Below the pieces are notes generated by a model that did no database searches, was not told the origin of the DNA, and saw only the letters and a program-made list of their open reading frames with translations. A program made the translations under genes and the position numbers. DNA of 64,000 nt from Melioribacteraceae bacterium (GTDB taxonomy: Bacteria > Bacteroidota > Ignavibacteria > Ignavibacteriales > Melioribacteraceae): the NCBI GenBank assembly GCA_022181065.1, contig BQMY01000115.1:62001-126000 (forward strand), in the 5' to 3' direction. This document shows, one piece after another, positions 44,462 through 54,149 of this stretch (position 1 is the first letter of the stretch; each line of letters begins with the position of its first letter).

Positions 44462-46570
44462 ATGTATAAAATACTAGTATTAGTTTCACTTTTTATTCTG
44501 GTTGGATGTGGTCAGGAAAAAATAAATTACCCTGTAGCAAAGCAAGTTGATACTGTTGATACCTATTTTGGAAAAGAAGTTGCTGATCCATACAGATGGC
44601 TTGAAAATATCGACAGTGACGAAACAAAAAATTGGGTTGATGCTCAGGTAAAAGTTACTGATAATTATTTGGCAGCAATTCCATTTCGTGATAAAATAAA
44701 AAATCGTTTAACAGATTTGTGGAACTACGAGAAATATTCTTCACCCAGAAAAGCAGGTGAATATTATATATTTCAGAAAAATGATGGCTTGCAGGAACAA
44801 AGTGTTGTTTACATACAAAAAGGGGAGGATGGAGATCCGGAAGTATTATTAGACCCCAATAAACTATCCGAAGACGGTTCCGTGAGCCTTTCAGGTTTAT
44901 ATATTTCTAATGATGCAAAATATTGCGGATACAGCATTTCAAGAGGTGGCTCTGACTGGAATGAATTTTATGTATTAAGTATCCCTGATGGTAAATTGCT
45001 GGATGATCATATTCAATGGGTCAAGTTTTCAGGTATGGCATGGTATCAAGACGGTTTTTACTACAGCCGGTATGATGAACCCAAAGGTGAAAATAAGCTA
45101 AAAGCAAAGAACGAATATCAGAAGTTATATTATCACAAAATTGGAACCCCTCAATCGGATGATAAACTTGTCTATTTTGATGAAAAGAACGCTGACAGGG
45201 GAGTATGGGCAAGTGTTTCTGATGACGAGAGATATTTGATACTCAATATATGGCAAGGTTCTTCAGATAATAATCTGCTCTATTATCAGGATTTAAGTGT
45301 TTCAAATAGTAAGATTGTTAAATTGATTGATAGTTTTGATCACGAGTATAGTTTCATCGGGAATGATGGTTCTACATGGTATTTACTTACCAATGATCAG
45401 GCTGCTAATAAAAAAGTTATCGCGTTTAACCCTGCAACATTCTCCGGAAGCATTCCGAAAGTTATTATTCCTGAAAGTGACAATGTAATTGAATCGGTTT
45501 CCTTTGTTGGAGGAAAATTATTTGTTACATATCTCAAGGACGCAAATTCAGTTGTCTCTGTATTCGATAAAAACGGGGAATATCATTATGATGTTGAACT
45601 CCCTGGTATTGGTACAGTTTACGGATTTTCGGGCAAAATGGAATCAAAAGAGGTTTTCTATAATTTCACTTCTTTTACATACCCGAACACTATTTACAAA
45701 TACCATATAAAGAATAACACCTCTGCGCCATTCAGAAAACCTGATATTGATTTTGATGTAGATAAATATGAAACAAAACAAATATTTTATGAGAGTAAGG
45801 ATGGTACAAAAGTACCTTTATTTATAGTTCATAAAAAAGGTTTGGAGTTGAATGGAACAAACCCGACTATGTTATATGCTTATGGTGGATTTAATGTTGC
45901 GATGAAACCCTCATTCAGAACAACAATATTACCATTATTAGAGAATGACGGTGTATATGCTATGGCTTGTCTGAGAGGTGGTAGTGAGTATGGAGAGGAG
46001 TGGCACAAAGCAGGTATGCTTGAAAACAAACAGAATGTGTTTGATGATTTCATTGCCGCCGCTGAATACCTTATTGATAACAAATATACCAGTCAGGACA
46101 GACTTGCAATTTTCGGTGGTTCGAATGGAGGATTACTCGTTGCGGCTGTTATGCTCCAACGACCCGAACTTTTTGATGTAGCCATTCCCGCAGTTGGTGT
46201 TCTCGATATGCTCAGATATCAGAAGTTCACTATCGGATGGGCATGGGTTCCGGAATACGGAAGTAGTGACGACTCAACACAGTTTGATTATTTGATAAAA
46301 TATTCCCCTTTACATAACGTAAAATCAGGAGTGTCTTATCCCGCGACTTTAATTACTACTGCTGACCATGATGACAGAGTATTTCCGGCCCACTCATTTA
46401 AATTTGCCGCTGAAATTCAGAATAAACATACCGGCTCAAATCCCGTATTGATAAGGATTGAAACAAAAGTTGGTCATGGCGCGGGTACAGCTACCTCTAA
46501 AACAATTGAGTATTATTCTGATATTATAGCATTTATGTTTTATAACATGAACTATTCTCCAAAATATTGA
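44462..46570 (+). CDS. Prolyl oligopeptidase family serine peptidase (S9A), lipoprotein
   Basis: The enzyme cleaves short peptides after proline. The N-terminus has a lipoprotein signal with LVGC (Cys16), so it is probably membrane-anchored in the periplasm or outer membrane. The N-terminal propeller domain includes VADPYRWLENIDSDETKNWV, the S9A hallmark. The C-terminal alpha/beta hydrolase has the nucleophile Ser554 in GGSNGG, the Asp region TADHDDRV at about 634-641 and the His in VGHGAG. The 702 residues are typical of the family. It is preceded by an AT-rich gap and followed by a flavoprotein gene 24 nt on. Confidence 0.94.
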   Translation: MYKILVLVSLFILVGCGQEKINYPVAKQVDTVDTYFGKEVADPYRWLENIDSDETKNWVDAQVKVTDNYLAAIPFRDKIKNRLTDLWNYEKYSSPRKAGEYYIFQKNDGLQEQSVVYIQKGEDGDPEVLLDPNKLSEDGSVSLSGLYISNDAKYCGYSISRGGSDWNEFYVLSIPDGKLLDDHIQWVKFSGMAWYQDGFYYSRYDEPKGENKLKAKNEYQKLYYHKIGTPQSDDKLVYFDEKNADRGVWASVSDDERYLILNIWQGSSDNNLLYYQDLSVSNSKIVKLIDSFDHEYSFIGNDGSTWYLLTNDQAANKKVIAFNPATFSGSIPKVIIPESDNVIESVSFVGGKLFVTYLKDANSVVSVFDKNGEYHYDVELPGIGTVYGFSGKMESKEVFYNFTSFTYPNTIYKYHIKNNTSAPFRKPDIDFDVDKYETKQIFYESKDGTKVPLFIVHKKGLELNGTNPTMLYAYGGFNVAMKPSFRTTILPLLENDGVYAMACLRGGSEYGEEWHKAGMLENKQNVFDDFIAAAEYLIDNKYTSQDRLAIFGGSNGGLLVAAVMLQRPELFDVAIPAVGVLDMLRYQKFTIGWAWVPEYGSSDDSTQFDYLIKYSPLHNVKSGVSYPATLITTADHDDRVFPAHSFKFAAEIQNKHTGSNPVLIRIETKVGHGAGTATSKTIEYYSDIIAFMFYNMNYSPKY

Positions 46571-46594
46571 TGTTCAATTATAGAAAATTTAGTG

Positions 46595-47566
46595 ATGCCA
46601 ATGGAAAATAAAGTTTATGATGTTGTAATAATCGGTGCGGGAATTTCAGGGATTTCTGCTGCCAGACTTCTACAGTCAAAAGGATTTGATGTTCTTCTTA
46701 TTGATAAAGGAAGAGGTATTGGTGGCAGAATGGCAACCCGCAGAGTCTCTGTTGAGGATAAAGATGTTTATTTTGATTATGGTGTTCAGAGTTTTACGGT
46801 AAAACTAACACCAGTCAAAGATTTGCTGCATCGAAATAAAATCGATCGTCACATGAGTTTGTGGACTGTAGAGAAAAATAAAAGAGGATTGTATCTCAGG
46901 GGTGGGAACCGGGTTTTGGCTAAAATTCTTTCCCGTGGTCTGGAAGTAAAAAAAGGAGAAAAAGTAATATCAGTTAATAAATTCCGTAATTGGGAAGTAG
47001 AAACGGATAAAAAAAAGAAATATCATGCTAAATATGTTTTGTCCACTGCTCCTGCAATTCAATCTCTTGATTTGATAAACAAAAGTAACACTCAATTCAG
47101 CAATGAGCAATTATTTATGCTTGATTCAGTTAAATACAGCGCAAATATTGTATTATTGGTGCGTATGAATAAAAAAGTTGAATTAAAATCGGTTCAACCG
47201 GTAGATAAAGATATCTCCATTGTAATTAATAACGAGGATAAAGGAATAAAACAGGAATATCAATCTTTCAGTGTGATATTTAACGCCGAGTATTCTGAAA
47301 ATAATTACACCAAGCCGGATGTGGAACATCTTTGGAATTTTATAGATGAGTATCCTGTAATCGATAGAGATAACGTAGCCGAATTTAATATTCATCGCTG
47401 GAAATACGCACAACCGTTAAATCATATTGAGAGATATAGTTTCTTTAAGAATAATAGCGGCTTCTATCTTAGCGGTGATTATTTTTATGGAAATAATTGT
47501 TCAAATGTTGAACTTGCGATTTACTCCGGAATGGAAGCCGCAAACGATATAATAAATAGTTTCTAG
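46595..47566 (+). CDS. Renalase-like FAD-dependent oxidoreductase
   Basis: The N-terminal FAD-binding fold has VVIIGAGISGISAARLL and the signature DKGRGIGGRMATRR, then FDYGVQSFTVK, which match the bacterial renalase-like family (COG3380). The C-terminal YLSGDYFYGNNCSNVELAIY contains the second flavin contact (G-D). The protein has about 323 residues with no signal peptide. Start choice among GTG 46592, ATG 46595 and ATG 46601 is uncertain because no clear ribosome-binding site is present. It directly abuts the downstream amidotransferase-like gene. Confidence 0.83.
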   Translation: MPMENKVYDVVIIGAGISGISAARLLQSKGFDVLLIDKGRGIGGRMATRRVSVEDKDVYFDYGVQSFTVKLTPVKDLLHRNKIDRHMSLWTVEKNKRGLYLRGGNRVLAKILSRGLEVKKGEKVISVNKFRNWEVETDKKKKYHAKYVLSTAPAIQSLDLINKSNTQFSNEQLFMLDSVKYSANIVLLVRMNKKVELKSVQPVDKDISIVINNEDKGIKQEYQSFSVIFNAEYSENNYTKPDVEHLWNFIDEYPVIDRDNVAEFNIHRWKYAQPLNHIERYSFFKNNSGFYLSGDYFYGNNCSNVELAIYSGMEAANDIINSF

Positions 47567-48145
47567 ATGATTGCTATAATCGGATACGACCCTGAAGAGG
47601 GAATTCGGCTTTCTGAAAAATTAACCTCCCTGAGTATTGAAAATACCGTTACAAAAAACGAAAAAGTTATTTGTAGCGCGGATCGCGTAATATTACCTCA
47701 TTGTACAAACATCGATAAAGTGTCGAAAAAGCTTCAGATATTGAATCTCAATACGGTAGTAAAAATGATAAAAAAACCGGTTTTGGGTATTATGAGTGGT
47801 GGCTGCCTCATGGGTGAAGCCGTTACACGTGATAAATTACCCGCTTTGGGATTTTTCCCGGGACAGTTTTGCCATGATTCTAATCCAATTAATGCCGAAT
47901 GCCTTGAATTAAAATGGAAACCTGCCGACGAGGATCCACCTTTTTTCCAAAATAATATCGTTTTGAAAAATATCACCTGTAAACCGGTCGGTAATAAATC
48001 AGAACCAAATGGTTTTTATTATAAACTAAATGGAACTGATTATCCCGCGATTCTTAAATCAAAGCGCAACCTGGCTATCTTTATTGATCTTCTTGAGACA
48101 GGCGCATATGGAGACGATCTGCTTATTTATTTTAATCAGTTATAA
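47567..48145 (+). CDS. HisH-like class I amidotransferase homologue lacking the catalytic Cys
   Basis: The 192-residue protein follows the HisH fold: IAIIGYDPEEGIRLSEKLTS, then ADRVILPHCTNIDKVSKKLQ, then KPVLGIMSGGCLMGEAV and LPALGFFPGQF. In HisH the nucleophile elbow reads G-I-C-L-G-M-Q; here Met76 stands at the Cys position and the only nearby Cys is Cys80. The His-Glu of the C-terminal H-P-E motif also has no counterpart. It therefore looks like a glutaminase-dead relative. It begins one base after the flavoprotein gene and its end overlaps trpA convergently by 10 nt. Confidence 0.7.
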   Translation: MIAIIGYDPEEGIRLSEKLTSLSIENTVTKNEKVICSADRVILPHCTNIDKVSKKLQILNLNTVVKMIKKPVLGIMSGGCLMGEAVTRDKLPALGFFPGQFCHDSNPINAECLELKWKPADEDPPFFQNNIVLKNITCKPVGNKSEPNGFYYKLNGTDYPAILKSKRNLAIFIDLLETGAYGDDLLIYFNQL

Positions 48146-48942
48146 ACTCTCCTTGCTTCTGATAGTTCAGAAATGAGTTCAATCGTTCTATCCCATTCTG
48201 TTTTGTTGCTATAATCATCTGCAATAGCTTTAATAACAGCACTTCCTACAATGATACCATCACAATAAGGTGTAAATTTCTGAACACTCTTTGCATTAGA
48301 AATACCAAATCCTATCAGCATATGATTGTTTTTAATGATTCGTCTCGTTCTTTCAAGATTTTTCAGAGTATCTTCTTCAAAATCATCTCGTGTGCCTGTT
48401 GTACCAAGTATGCTCACACAGTAAACAAATCCGGAACCAATTTCATCAATCGTTTTTATTCTTTCTTCTGATGAAACAGGTGTTGTGAGTAATATTTTAT
48501 CTATTTCAGGGATCATGCCATTATAAAAATCGGAAAATTCTTCAACAGGTATGTCCGGCAGAATCACACCATTAACGCCCGAGTTTTTACACTGAATGAG
48601 GAATTTCTCCAAACCATATTTCATAACAGGATTTGAGTAACCCATCAGCACTAAACCTTTTTCCGGGTAGTTCTTTTTAAGAGACTGTGATGTTTTGAAT
48701 ATGTACTCCATAGTCACACCATTTTCAAGTGCTGTTTGCGAAGCTGTCTGGATAACAGGACCATCTGCTAATGGATCACTAAATGGAATTCCAAGTTCAA
48801 TTATGTCCGCGCCCGCGTCATAAATTGCTGAACAGACTGATATTGTCGATTCAAGAGTTGGAAAACCTGCTGTGACAAAAACTGAAAGAACTTTTCTATT
48901 ATCGTCGTTGGTTCTTTTAATAAGTTTTTTGAGGAATGACAT
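48136..48942 (-). CDS. trpA: Tryptophan synthase alpha subunit TrpA
   Basis: TrpA cleaves indole-3-glycerol phosphate to indole, which is channelled to TrpB. The 268-residue length is typical. The catalytic residues Glu49 (in DIIELGIPFSDP) and Asp60 (in LADGP) fall at the same numbers as in the Escherichia coli enzyme. The later GFGISNAKSVQKF and GIIVGSAVIKAI match the phosphate-binding part. It is the last gene of the trp operon and shares one base with the trpB stop. Its end overlaps the convergent HisH-like gene. Confidence 0.97.
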   Translation of the reverse strand: MSFLKKLIKRTNDDNRKVLSVFVTAGFPTLESTISVCSAIYDAGADIIELGIPFSDPLADGPVIQTASQTALENGVTMEYIFKTSQSLKKNYPEKGLVLMGYSNPVMKYGLEKFLIQCKNSGVNGVILPDIPVEEFSDFYNGMIPEIDKILLTTPVSSEERIKTIDEIGSGFVYCVSILGTTGTRDDFEEDTLKNLERTRRIIKNNHMLIGFGISNAKSVQKFTPYCDGIIVGSAVIKAIADDYSNKTEWDRTIELISELSEARRVYN

Positions 48943-50147
48943 TATTTCACCTCCCTGAATTTATCAACTATGGTATTGAGGTCTTTATCACCACGCCCAC
49001 TTACATTTACAATTACGATTTCGTCTGATGTAGTTTTCGGCATCAATTCATTCAGGTAGTAAACCGCGTGAGCTGTTTCGAGAGCCGGAATTATTCCCTC
49101 TTTTTCAGTTAGCAGTTTTACCCCTTCCAAAGCCTGTTTATCATCGACATATTTATATTCTGCAAGCTGATTTTTATGTAAATAGCTGTGTTCTGGACCA
49201 ACACCAGGATAATCGAGTCCTGCTGATATTGAATATACTTCCGAAACTTGTCCTTCGTTATTGTGAAGGAGCATTGTTTTCATTCCCTGAAAAATGCCAT
49301 CTGAGCCGAGTGTGAGAGTTGCACAGTGCTCATCTGTATCAACGCCAAGCCCGGCGGCTTCAACACCAATCAGTTTGGTTTTTTCTCCAAGAAAAGGATA
49401 AAATATACCAATAGCGTTTGATCCTCCACCAACACAAGCGAGAATATAATCTGGTAATTTGTTTTCAAGTTCAAATAATTGACTTTTAGCTTCAATACCA
49501 ATAATCGATTGGAAATCTCTAACGAGCATAGGGTAGGGGTGCGGACCGACAACTGAACCAATAATGTAATGAGTATCTTCTACATTTGTGACCCAATCTC
49601 TTATAGCTTCATTTGTAGCGTCTTTTAATGTTTTGGTGCCTGAACTAACCGGTACTACCCTGGCACCAAGCATTTCCATTTTGAAGACATTAAGTTTCTG
49701 TCTTTCAACATCCAGCTCGCCCATATAAACGACACATTCAAGACCAAACTTTGCGCAAACTGTTGCGGTAGCCACTCCATGTTGTCCGGCGCCGGTTTCA
49801 GCGATAATTCTTTTCTTGCCCAATTTACGGGCAAGAAGGATCTGACCAAGCGCATTATTTATTTTATGCGCACCTGTGTGGTTCAAGTCTTCCCGTTTTA
49901 GATATATTTTCGCTTTACCGAAGTGCTCAGTTAACCTTTCCGCATATGTTAGTGGGGTAGGTCGTCCATTATATTCTGATTGCAAACGAAAGAGTTCGCG
50001 ATTAAATTCAGGGTCAAATTTTAATTTTGAGTATGTTTCAATTAATTCATACAGAGCGGGGATAAGAGTTTCAGGAACATACATTCCCCCATATTCACCA
50101 AACTTACCCCTCGGATCAGGTAATTTGTAAGTAGTATTTTCTATCAT
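48942..50147 (-). CDS. trpB: Tryptophan synthase beta subunit TrpB
   Basis: TrpB joins indole with serine using pyridoxal phosphate. The 401-residue protein has the cofactor Lys95 in [14 protein letters not shown], the glycine-rich phosphate loop [12 protein letters not shown], and the N-terminal [15 protein letters not shown], all conserved. It is a TrpB1-type subunit suited to pairing with the adjacent TrpA. It overlaps the DAHP synthase gene by 4 nt. Confidence 0.98.
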   Translation of the reverse strand: MIENTTYKLPDPRGKFGEYGGMYVPETLIPALYELIETYSKLKFDPEFNRELFRLQSEYNGRPTPLTYAERLTEHFGKAKIYLKREDLNHTGAHKINNALGQILLARKLGKKRIIAETGAGQHGVATATVCAKFGLECVVYMGELDVERQKLNVFKMEMLGARVVPVSSGTKTLKDATNEAIRDWVTNVEDTHYIIGSVVGPHPYPMLVRDFQSIIGIEAKSQLFELENKLPDYILACVGGGSNAIGIFYPFLGEKTKLIGVEAAGLGVDTDEHCATLTLGSDGIFQGMKTMLLHNNEGQVSEVYSISAGLDYPGVGPEHSYLHKNQLAEYKYVDDKQALEGVKLLTEKEGIIPALETAHAVYYLNELMPKTTSDEIVIVNVSGRGDKDLNTIVDKFREVK

Positions 50148-51163
50148 AGTATAAGTTCTTTATCAACAATGGGTGCAAGTTGTTTAATTTTATTTAATAG
50201 TCTTTCAAATTGGTCGAAATTTAAAGATTGATAACCATCTGACATCGCGTTTGCAGGATCATTATGAACTTCAAGTATTAGTCCATCAGCTCCAGCCGCA
50301 ACCGCAGCGAGTGACATAGCGGGTACTTTGTCACCAATTCCTATTCCATGAGATGGATCTACTATTATAGGTAAATGAGAATGTTTTTTAATTACCGGAA
50401 CCGCATTTAAATCCAGCGTATTTCGAGTAGCTGTTTCAAAAGTTCTTATACCTCTTTCACACAACATTACATTGAAATTATTGTGTGCCAGAATGTACTC
50501 CGCGCTAAGAAGTAAGTCCTCTACAGTAGCTGACATACCGCGTTTCAACAGTACAGGTTTACCCGTTTTACCGACTGCGTCAAGGAGTGAGAAGTTCTGC
50601 ATATTCCTTGCACCAATTTGAAAAACATCAGCCACCTCGCCAACGCCATCAATAGTATAAGGATCGAGAACTTCTGTTACTATTTTAAGACCATACTGTT
50701 CTTTAACCTGACCAAGTAGTTCTATTCCTTTTTCCTTCAACCCCTGAAAAGAATAGGGACTTGATCGCGGTTTGTAGGCACCGGCGCGCATAAATTTGAT
50801 ACCCAATTTGGCTAATTGCTCGGCAATTGTAAAAATCTGATCACGATTTTCAACCGAACACGGACCGGCGATTATTGTCAATTCTTTACCGCCTGTTGAT
50901 GTACCGCCAAAATCTATAACGGTATCATCTTCCTTCATCATTCTGCTGACCAGTTTGTATTTTTTAGTAACTCTTACAACATCTTCAACAGAATCCATTA
51001 TCATAAAGTCTTCTGTCTTTAATGTGCCTGTAGGGCCGGTCAATCCAATAGCTAATCGGCTTGCGCCCGGAATTTCATGCGCTGTGCAGCCAAATGACAC
51101 AACTTTTTTTTTCACACTCTCTATATCATTTCTTGGAGCGTCAAGGTTCATTAGTATCAGCAA
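50144..51163 (-). CDS. aroF: 3-deoxy-7-phosphoheptulonate (DAHP) synthase inside the trp operon
   Basis: The enzyme makes DAHP from phosphoenolpyruvate and erythrose 4-phosphate, the first shikimate step. The TTG start (51161-51163) is chosen because AGGAGG lies 5 nt upstream, it yields the family-type start [10 protein letters not shown], and it begins one base after trpF ends. A longer frame runs back into trpF and is not used. Residues about 1-75 are the ferredoxin-like regulatory domain. The catalytic barrel has [38 protein letters not shown] and DPSHGIG. This is the type I-beta form without a fused chorismate mutase. Confidence 0.95.
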   Translation of the reverse strand: MLILMNLDAPRNDIESVKKKVVSFGCTAHEIPGASRLAIGLTGPTGTLKTEDFMIMDSVEDVVRVTKKYKLVSRMMKEDDTVIDFGGTSTGGKELTIIAGPCSVENRDQIFTIAEQLAKLGIKFMRAGAYKPRSSPYSFQGLKEKGIELLGQVKEQYGLKIVTEVLDPYTIDGVGEVADVFQIGARNMQNFSLLDAVGKTGKPVLLKRGMSATVEDLLLSAEYILAHNNFNVMLCERGIRTFETATRNTLDLNAVPVIKKHSHLPIIVDPSHGIGIGDKVPAMSLAAVAAGADGLILEVHNDPANAMSDGYQSLNFDQFERLLNKIKQLAPIVDKELIL

Positions 51164-51164
51164 T

Positions 51165-51776
51165 TTAGCCTCCTGCTTCTCTGAATACTCTAAATAATTC
51201 TTCCATTTTTTTATGATCTTTTTTACCAGGTTCAATCTCGATTGAGGAAGACACATCAACGGCATATGGTTTTATTTCCTCGATGATTTCTCCCACATTA
51301 TATCTCGACACGCCACCTGCCAAAATTATATTGTTCCTTTTGCGTTGCGGGATAAGTCCCCAATCAAATTTTTCACCGGTTCCTCCAAACAAGTTTGCAT
51401 TGAATGAATCCAGCAAAAAAGTGGTATTTACAAATTGTGACATTATATCCAGATCACTTTTATCCTTTACTCTGATCGATTTTATAAATGGTCTGACCAG
51501 TTTTGCCGCGTATGCAGGGTCTTCATTTCCATGCAGTTGTAAAATATCGATTCCGGCATATTCAGCGATTTTATTAACCGCCTTTACGTCTTCATTTACA
51601 AATACCCCAACCTTTGTAGTAAATGGTTTTAGCGACCTCGATATTTCTCTTGCAATTTCGGGGGATATATATCTTTTACTCGCGCCAAAAAAAATAAAAC
51701 CGATTGCATCTGCTCCGAGTTGCTCAGCCTTTAATGCGTCATCCAGATTAGTAATACCGCAGATTTTAATTTTCAT
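51165..51776 (-). CDS. trpF: Phosphoribosylanthranilate isomerase TrpF
   Basis: TrpF performs the Amadori rearrangement in tryptophan synthesis. The 203-residue barrel begins KIKICGITNLDDA, with the catalytic Cys6. GADAIGFIFFGASKRY follows, then DILQLHGNE and FLLDSFNANLFGGTGEKFDW with the catalytic Asp. The ending AVDVSSSIEIEPGKKDHKKM is typical. It overlaps trpC by 11 nt and precedes the DAHP synthase gene by one base. Confidence 0.97.
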   Translation of the reverse strand: MKIKICGITNLDDALKAEQLGADAIGFIFFGASKRYISPEIAREISRSLKPFTTKVGVFVNEDVKAVNKIAEYAGIDILQLHGNEDPAYAAKLVRPFIKSIRVKDKSDLDIMSQFVNTTFLLDSFNANLFGGTGEKFDWGLIPQRKRNNIILAGGVSRYNVGEIIEEIKPYAVDVSSSIEIEPGKKDHKKMEELFRVFREAGG

Positions 51777-52572
51777 TTAAGCACCACTCTTTAAAATGTT
51801 TAACAGAATCATCAATGTTTTTTGCTCTCATAAAGTGTTCCCCAACCAGTAGTCCGTCAATAAACCCGTTATTGGCGATTTTTACACTTTCTTTATCAGA
51901 AAAACCGCTTTCACCAATAATTACGATTTCCGGATTATCATTTTTCAAAGATTCTCCAATCTTGACAGAGCGGGTTACATCAACAGAAAAATTGCGTAAA
52001 TCCCTGTTGTTTATTCCAATTATTCTATTAAAACTAAAGTCAATTTTTGCTGCTTGATCATAAGAATGTAGTTCGAGCAAAACTTCCATATTATTTTCGT
52101 AAGCAGCGTGTGTTATTTCCTGTATCTGGTTTTGTGATAATATTTCTGAAATCAAAAGAATAATATTCGCGCCATTAGCTTTTGCCTCATACACCTGGTA
52201 TTCACTTATGATAAAGTCTTTCCTCAGCAGGGGAGTATCAAACCTTTCCGCGATCTGATAAAGGAATGAAATATCTCCCTTGAAGAAATTTTTATCGGTA
52301 AGAACAGAGATAGCGTCAACATCGTTATTTGAATATATCTCCGCAATATTCAGGTGGTCAAAATCTTCACGAATAATACCTTTTGATGGACTCGCTTTTT
52401 TAATTTCTGAAATAATTGCCAGTGATTTATCTCGTTTAAATGCCGACTCAATATTTTTTGAATTTAACGACCAAAATTTGCTATCTCTGAATTGGCTCAA
52501 ACTATTATCCCTTTTCAGTATAGCAACTTCTTCTTTTTTTACTTCTACAATCTCCCGGAGAATATTCGTCAT
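51766..52572 (-). CDS. trpC: Indole-3-glycerol phosphate synthase TrpC
   Basis: TrpC closes the indole ring. The 268-residue protein has the N-terminal ILREIVEVKKEEVA, ISEIKKASPSKGIIREDFD with the catalytic Lys, and TPLLRKDFIISEYQVYEAKA. GINNRDLRNFSVDV follows, and GESGFSDKESV forms the phosphate site. It is a free TrpC, not fused to TrpF. It overlaps trpD by 4 nt and trpF by 11 nt. Confidence 0.97.
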   Translation of the reverse strand: MTNILREIVEVKKEEVAILKRDNSLSQFRDSKFWSLNSKNIESAFKRDKSLAIISEIKKASPSKGIIREDFDHLNIAEIYSNNDVDAISVLTDKNFFKGDISFLYQIAERFDTPLLRKDFIISEYQVYEAKANGANIILLISEILSQNQIQEITHAAYENNMEVLLELHSYDQAAKIDFSFNRIIGINNRDLRNFSVDVTRSVKIGESLKNDNPEIVIIGESGFSDKESVKIANNGFIDGLLVGEHFMRAKNIDDSVKHFKEWCLNEN

Positions 52573-53582
52573 ATTTCATTCGTCATTTTTTTTAGTTCTT
52601 CCAGTTTTTTAATCGCCTTTCCTCTGAATAATGTGTCTTCAGCCAAATGGACTGCTTCTTTCAGATTGTCGCATTTTGAAGATGTTAAAAGGGCTAAAGC
52701 AGCATTGGCGCAAACAACGTTAGTCCTGGTGTTGGGTTCTCTCGCGTTAAATACATCCAATAATATTTGAGCGTTTTCCTCTGGCCCACCACCTCTGAGA
52801 TCAGAAAGAACAACATGTTCGTATCCAAAATCAGCAGGTGAGAGAATCGATTTCTGAAAACCAGCTTTATTATCATACTCAAATTGAGCGGTATTTCCTG
52901 TTAAAGTAACTTCATCATAACGGTTCTCGGTACAAATGAAATCAACTCTTTCCAAATCAAGATACCTGGCAGCAGCAGCCATTTTTGAAGCTGCTGCTTC
53001 ATTAAATGTACCGATCAATTGTCTTTTCGTTCCAGCCGGATTTGTAAGAGGACCGAGCATATTAAAAATTGTTTTTGTCGCCAATTCCCGTCGAACAGGT
53101 GCAACATGTTTCATTGCAGGGTGGTAGACAGGCGCAAAAAGAAAAGCAATTCCAATTTCATTAAGAACTTGTTCCGATTTATCCGGTGACAATTCAATAT
53201 TAACACCAAGATATTTCAGAACATCAGCCGAGCCGCTTTTGCTTGATATTGAACGGTTACCATGTTTAGCTACAGTAACACCCGCCGCAGCTGTTAATAT
53301 CGATACCGCCGTTGATATATTAAAGGTTCCTGAATTATCTCCACCGGTTCCACAGACATCAATAGAATCAATGTTATCGGGTTTTATTTTTACTCCATGT
53401 TCTCTCATCCCTAACGCGAATCCGGCAATTTCTTCTGCTGTTTCACCTTTTAGTTTTAATGCGGTTAAAACCACTGATTTTTTAATATCAGAAATTTCGT
53501 TCTGCAGGAACATATCTGAAAGTGATTTTGCTTCTTCCAGGGAAAGGTTCTCTTTGCTTAAAAGTTTATTTAATAAATCCAT
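52569..53582 (-). CDS. trpD: Anthranilate phosphoribosyltransferase TrpD
   Basis: TrpD transfers phosphoribose from PRPP to anthranilate. The 337-residue length is normal. The PRPP-binding signature VCGTGGDNSGTFNIST is present, followed by AKHGNRSISSKSGSADVLKY and GPLTNPAGTKRQLIG. The N-terminal helical domain reads LSLEEAKSLSDMFLQNEIS. It follows trpG directly and overlaps trpC by 4 nt. Confidence 0.97.
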   Translation of the reverse strand: MDLLNKLLSKENLSLEEAKSLSDMFLQNEISDIKKSVVLTALKLKGETAEEIAGFALGMREHGVKIKPDNIDSIDVCGTGGDNSGTFNISTAVSILTAAAGVTVAKHGNRSISSKSGSADVLKYLGVNIELSPDKSEQVLNEIGIAFLFAPVYHPAMKHVAPVRRELATKTIFNMLGPLTNPAGTKRQLIGTFNEAAASKMAAAARYLDLERVDFICTENRYDEVTLTGNTAQFEYDNKAGFQKSILSPADFGYEHVVLSDLRGGGPEENAQILLDVFNAREPNTRTNVVCANAALALLTSSKCDNLKEAVHLAEDTLFRGKAIKKLEELKKMTNEI

Positions 53583-54149
53583 TTATAAATCCAGCCAGTT
53601 TTTAATAATTTTTTCACCATCGGGAGTTAGAACAGATTCAGGATGAAACTGGATACCTTCAATGGGCATATTTTTATGTCTGACACCCATAATGGTTCCT
53701 TCCGCGGTTTTGCAAGTTACCATAAGTTCATCCGGAAGAGTTTCGGGATCAATTACAAGAGAATGATACCTGCCGGCCTTGAATCCGTTAGAAATACCAG
53801 TATATACGTAATTATCAGAGTGAAAGATATCTGAAGTTTTACCGTGCATCAATTCCGGGGCATATGTGATTTTTGCACCAAATACTTCTCCAATAGTTTG
53901 ATGTCCCAGACATACTCCTAACAAAGGTATTTTTGACCCAAGCTCAGTAATTACCTTCGGAGAGATGCCAGAATCAGATGGTCTGCCTGGTCCGGGTGAG
54001 ATAACTATTTTATCCGGTTTCATCTCTGCTATTTTTTCAATCGAGATTTTATCATTCCTGAAAACATGGATATCACTGGTAAAAACTCCGAAAAGGTGCA
54101 CAAGGTTGTATGTAAATGAATCATAGTTATCAATCATTATTATTTTCAT
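53583..54149 (-). CDS. trpG: Anthranilate synthase glutaminase subunit TrpG
   Basis: TrpG supplies ammonia to TrpE. The ATG giving MKIIMIDNYDSFTYNLVHLF is chosen because GGAGG lies about 6 nt upstream; a few codons further upstream are open but unlikely. The catalytic Cys is in LLGVCLGHQTIGE, and the His and Glu are in GIQFHPESVLT, so the triad is complete. The 188-residue protein lies within the trp operon and overlaps the trpE end by 20 nt. It may also serve folate synthesis, as TrpG often does. Confidence 0.96.
   Translation of the reverse strand: MKIIMIDNYDSFTYNLVHLFGVFTSDIHVFRNDKISIEKIAEMKPDKIVISPGPGRPSDSGISPKVITELGSKIPLLGVCLGHQTIGEVFGAKITYAPELMHGKTSDIFHSDNYVYTGISNGFKAGRYHSLVIDPETLPDELMVTCKTAEGTIMGVRHKNMPIEGIQFHPESVLTPDGEKIIKNWLDL

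Noticed and set aside
51164-51265. An upstream extension of the DAHP synthase frame into trpF
   Set aside because: The family start and the AGGAGG site point to the TTG at 51163; the extension overlaps trpF coding sequence in another frame.
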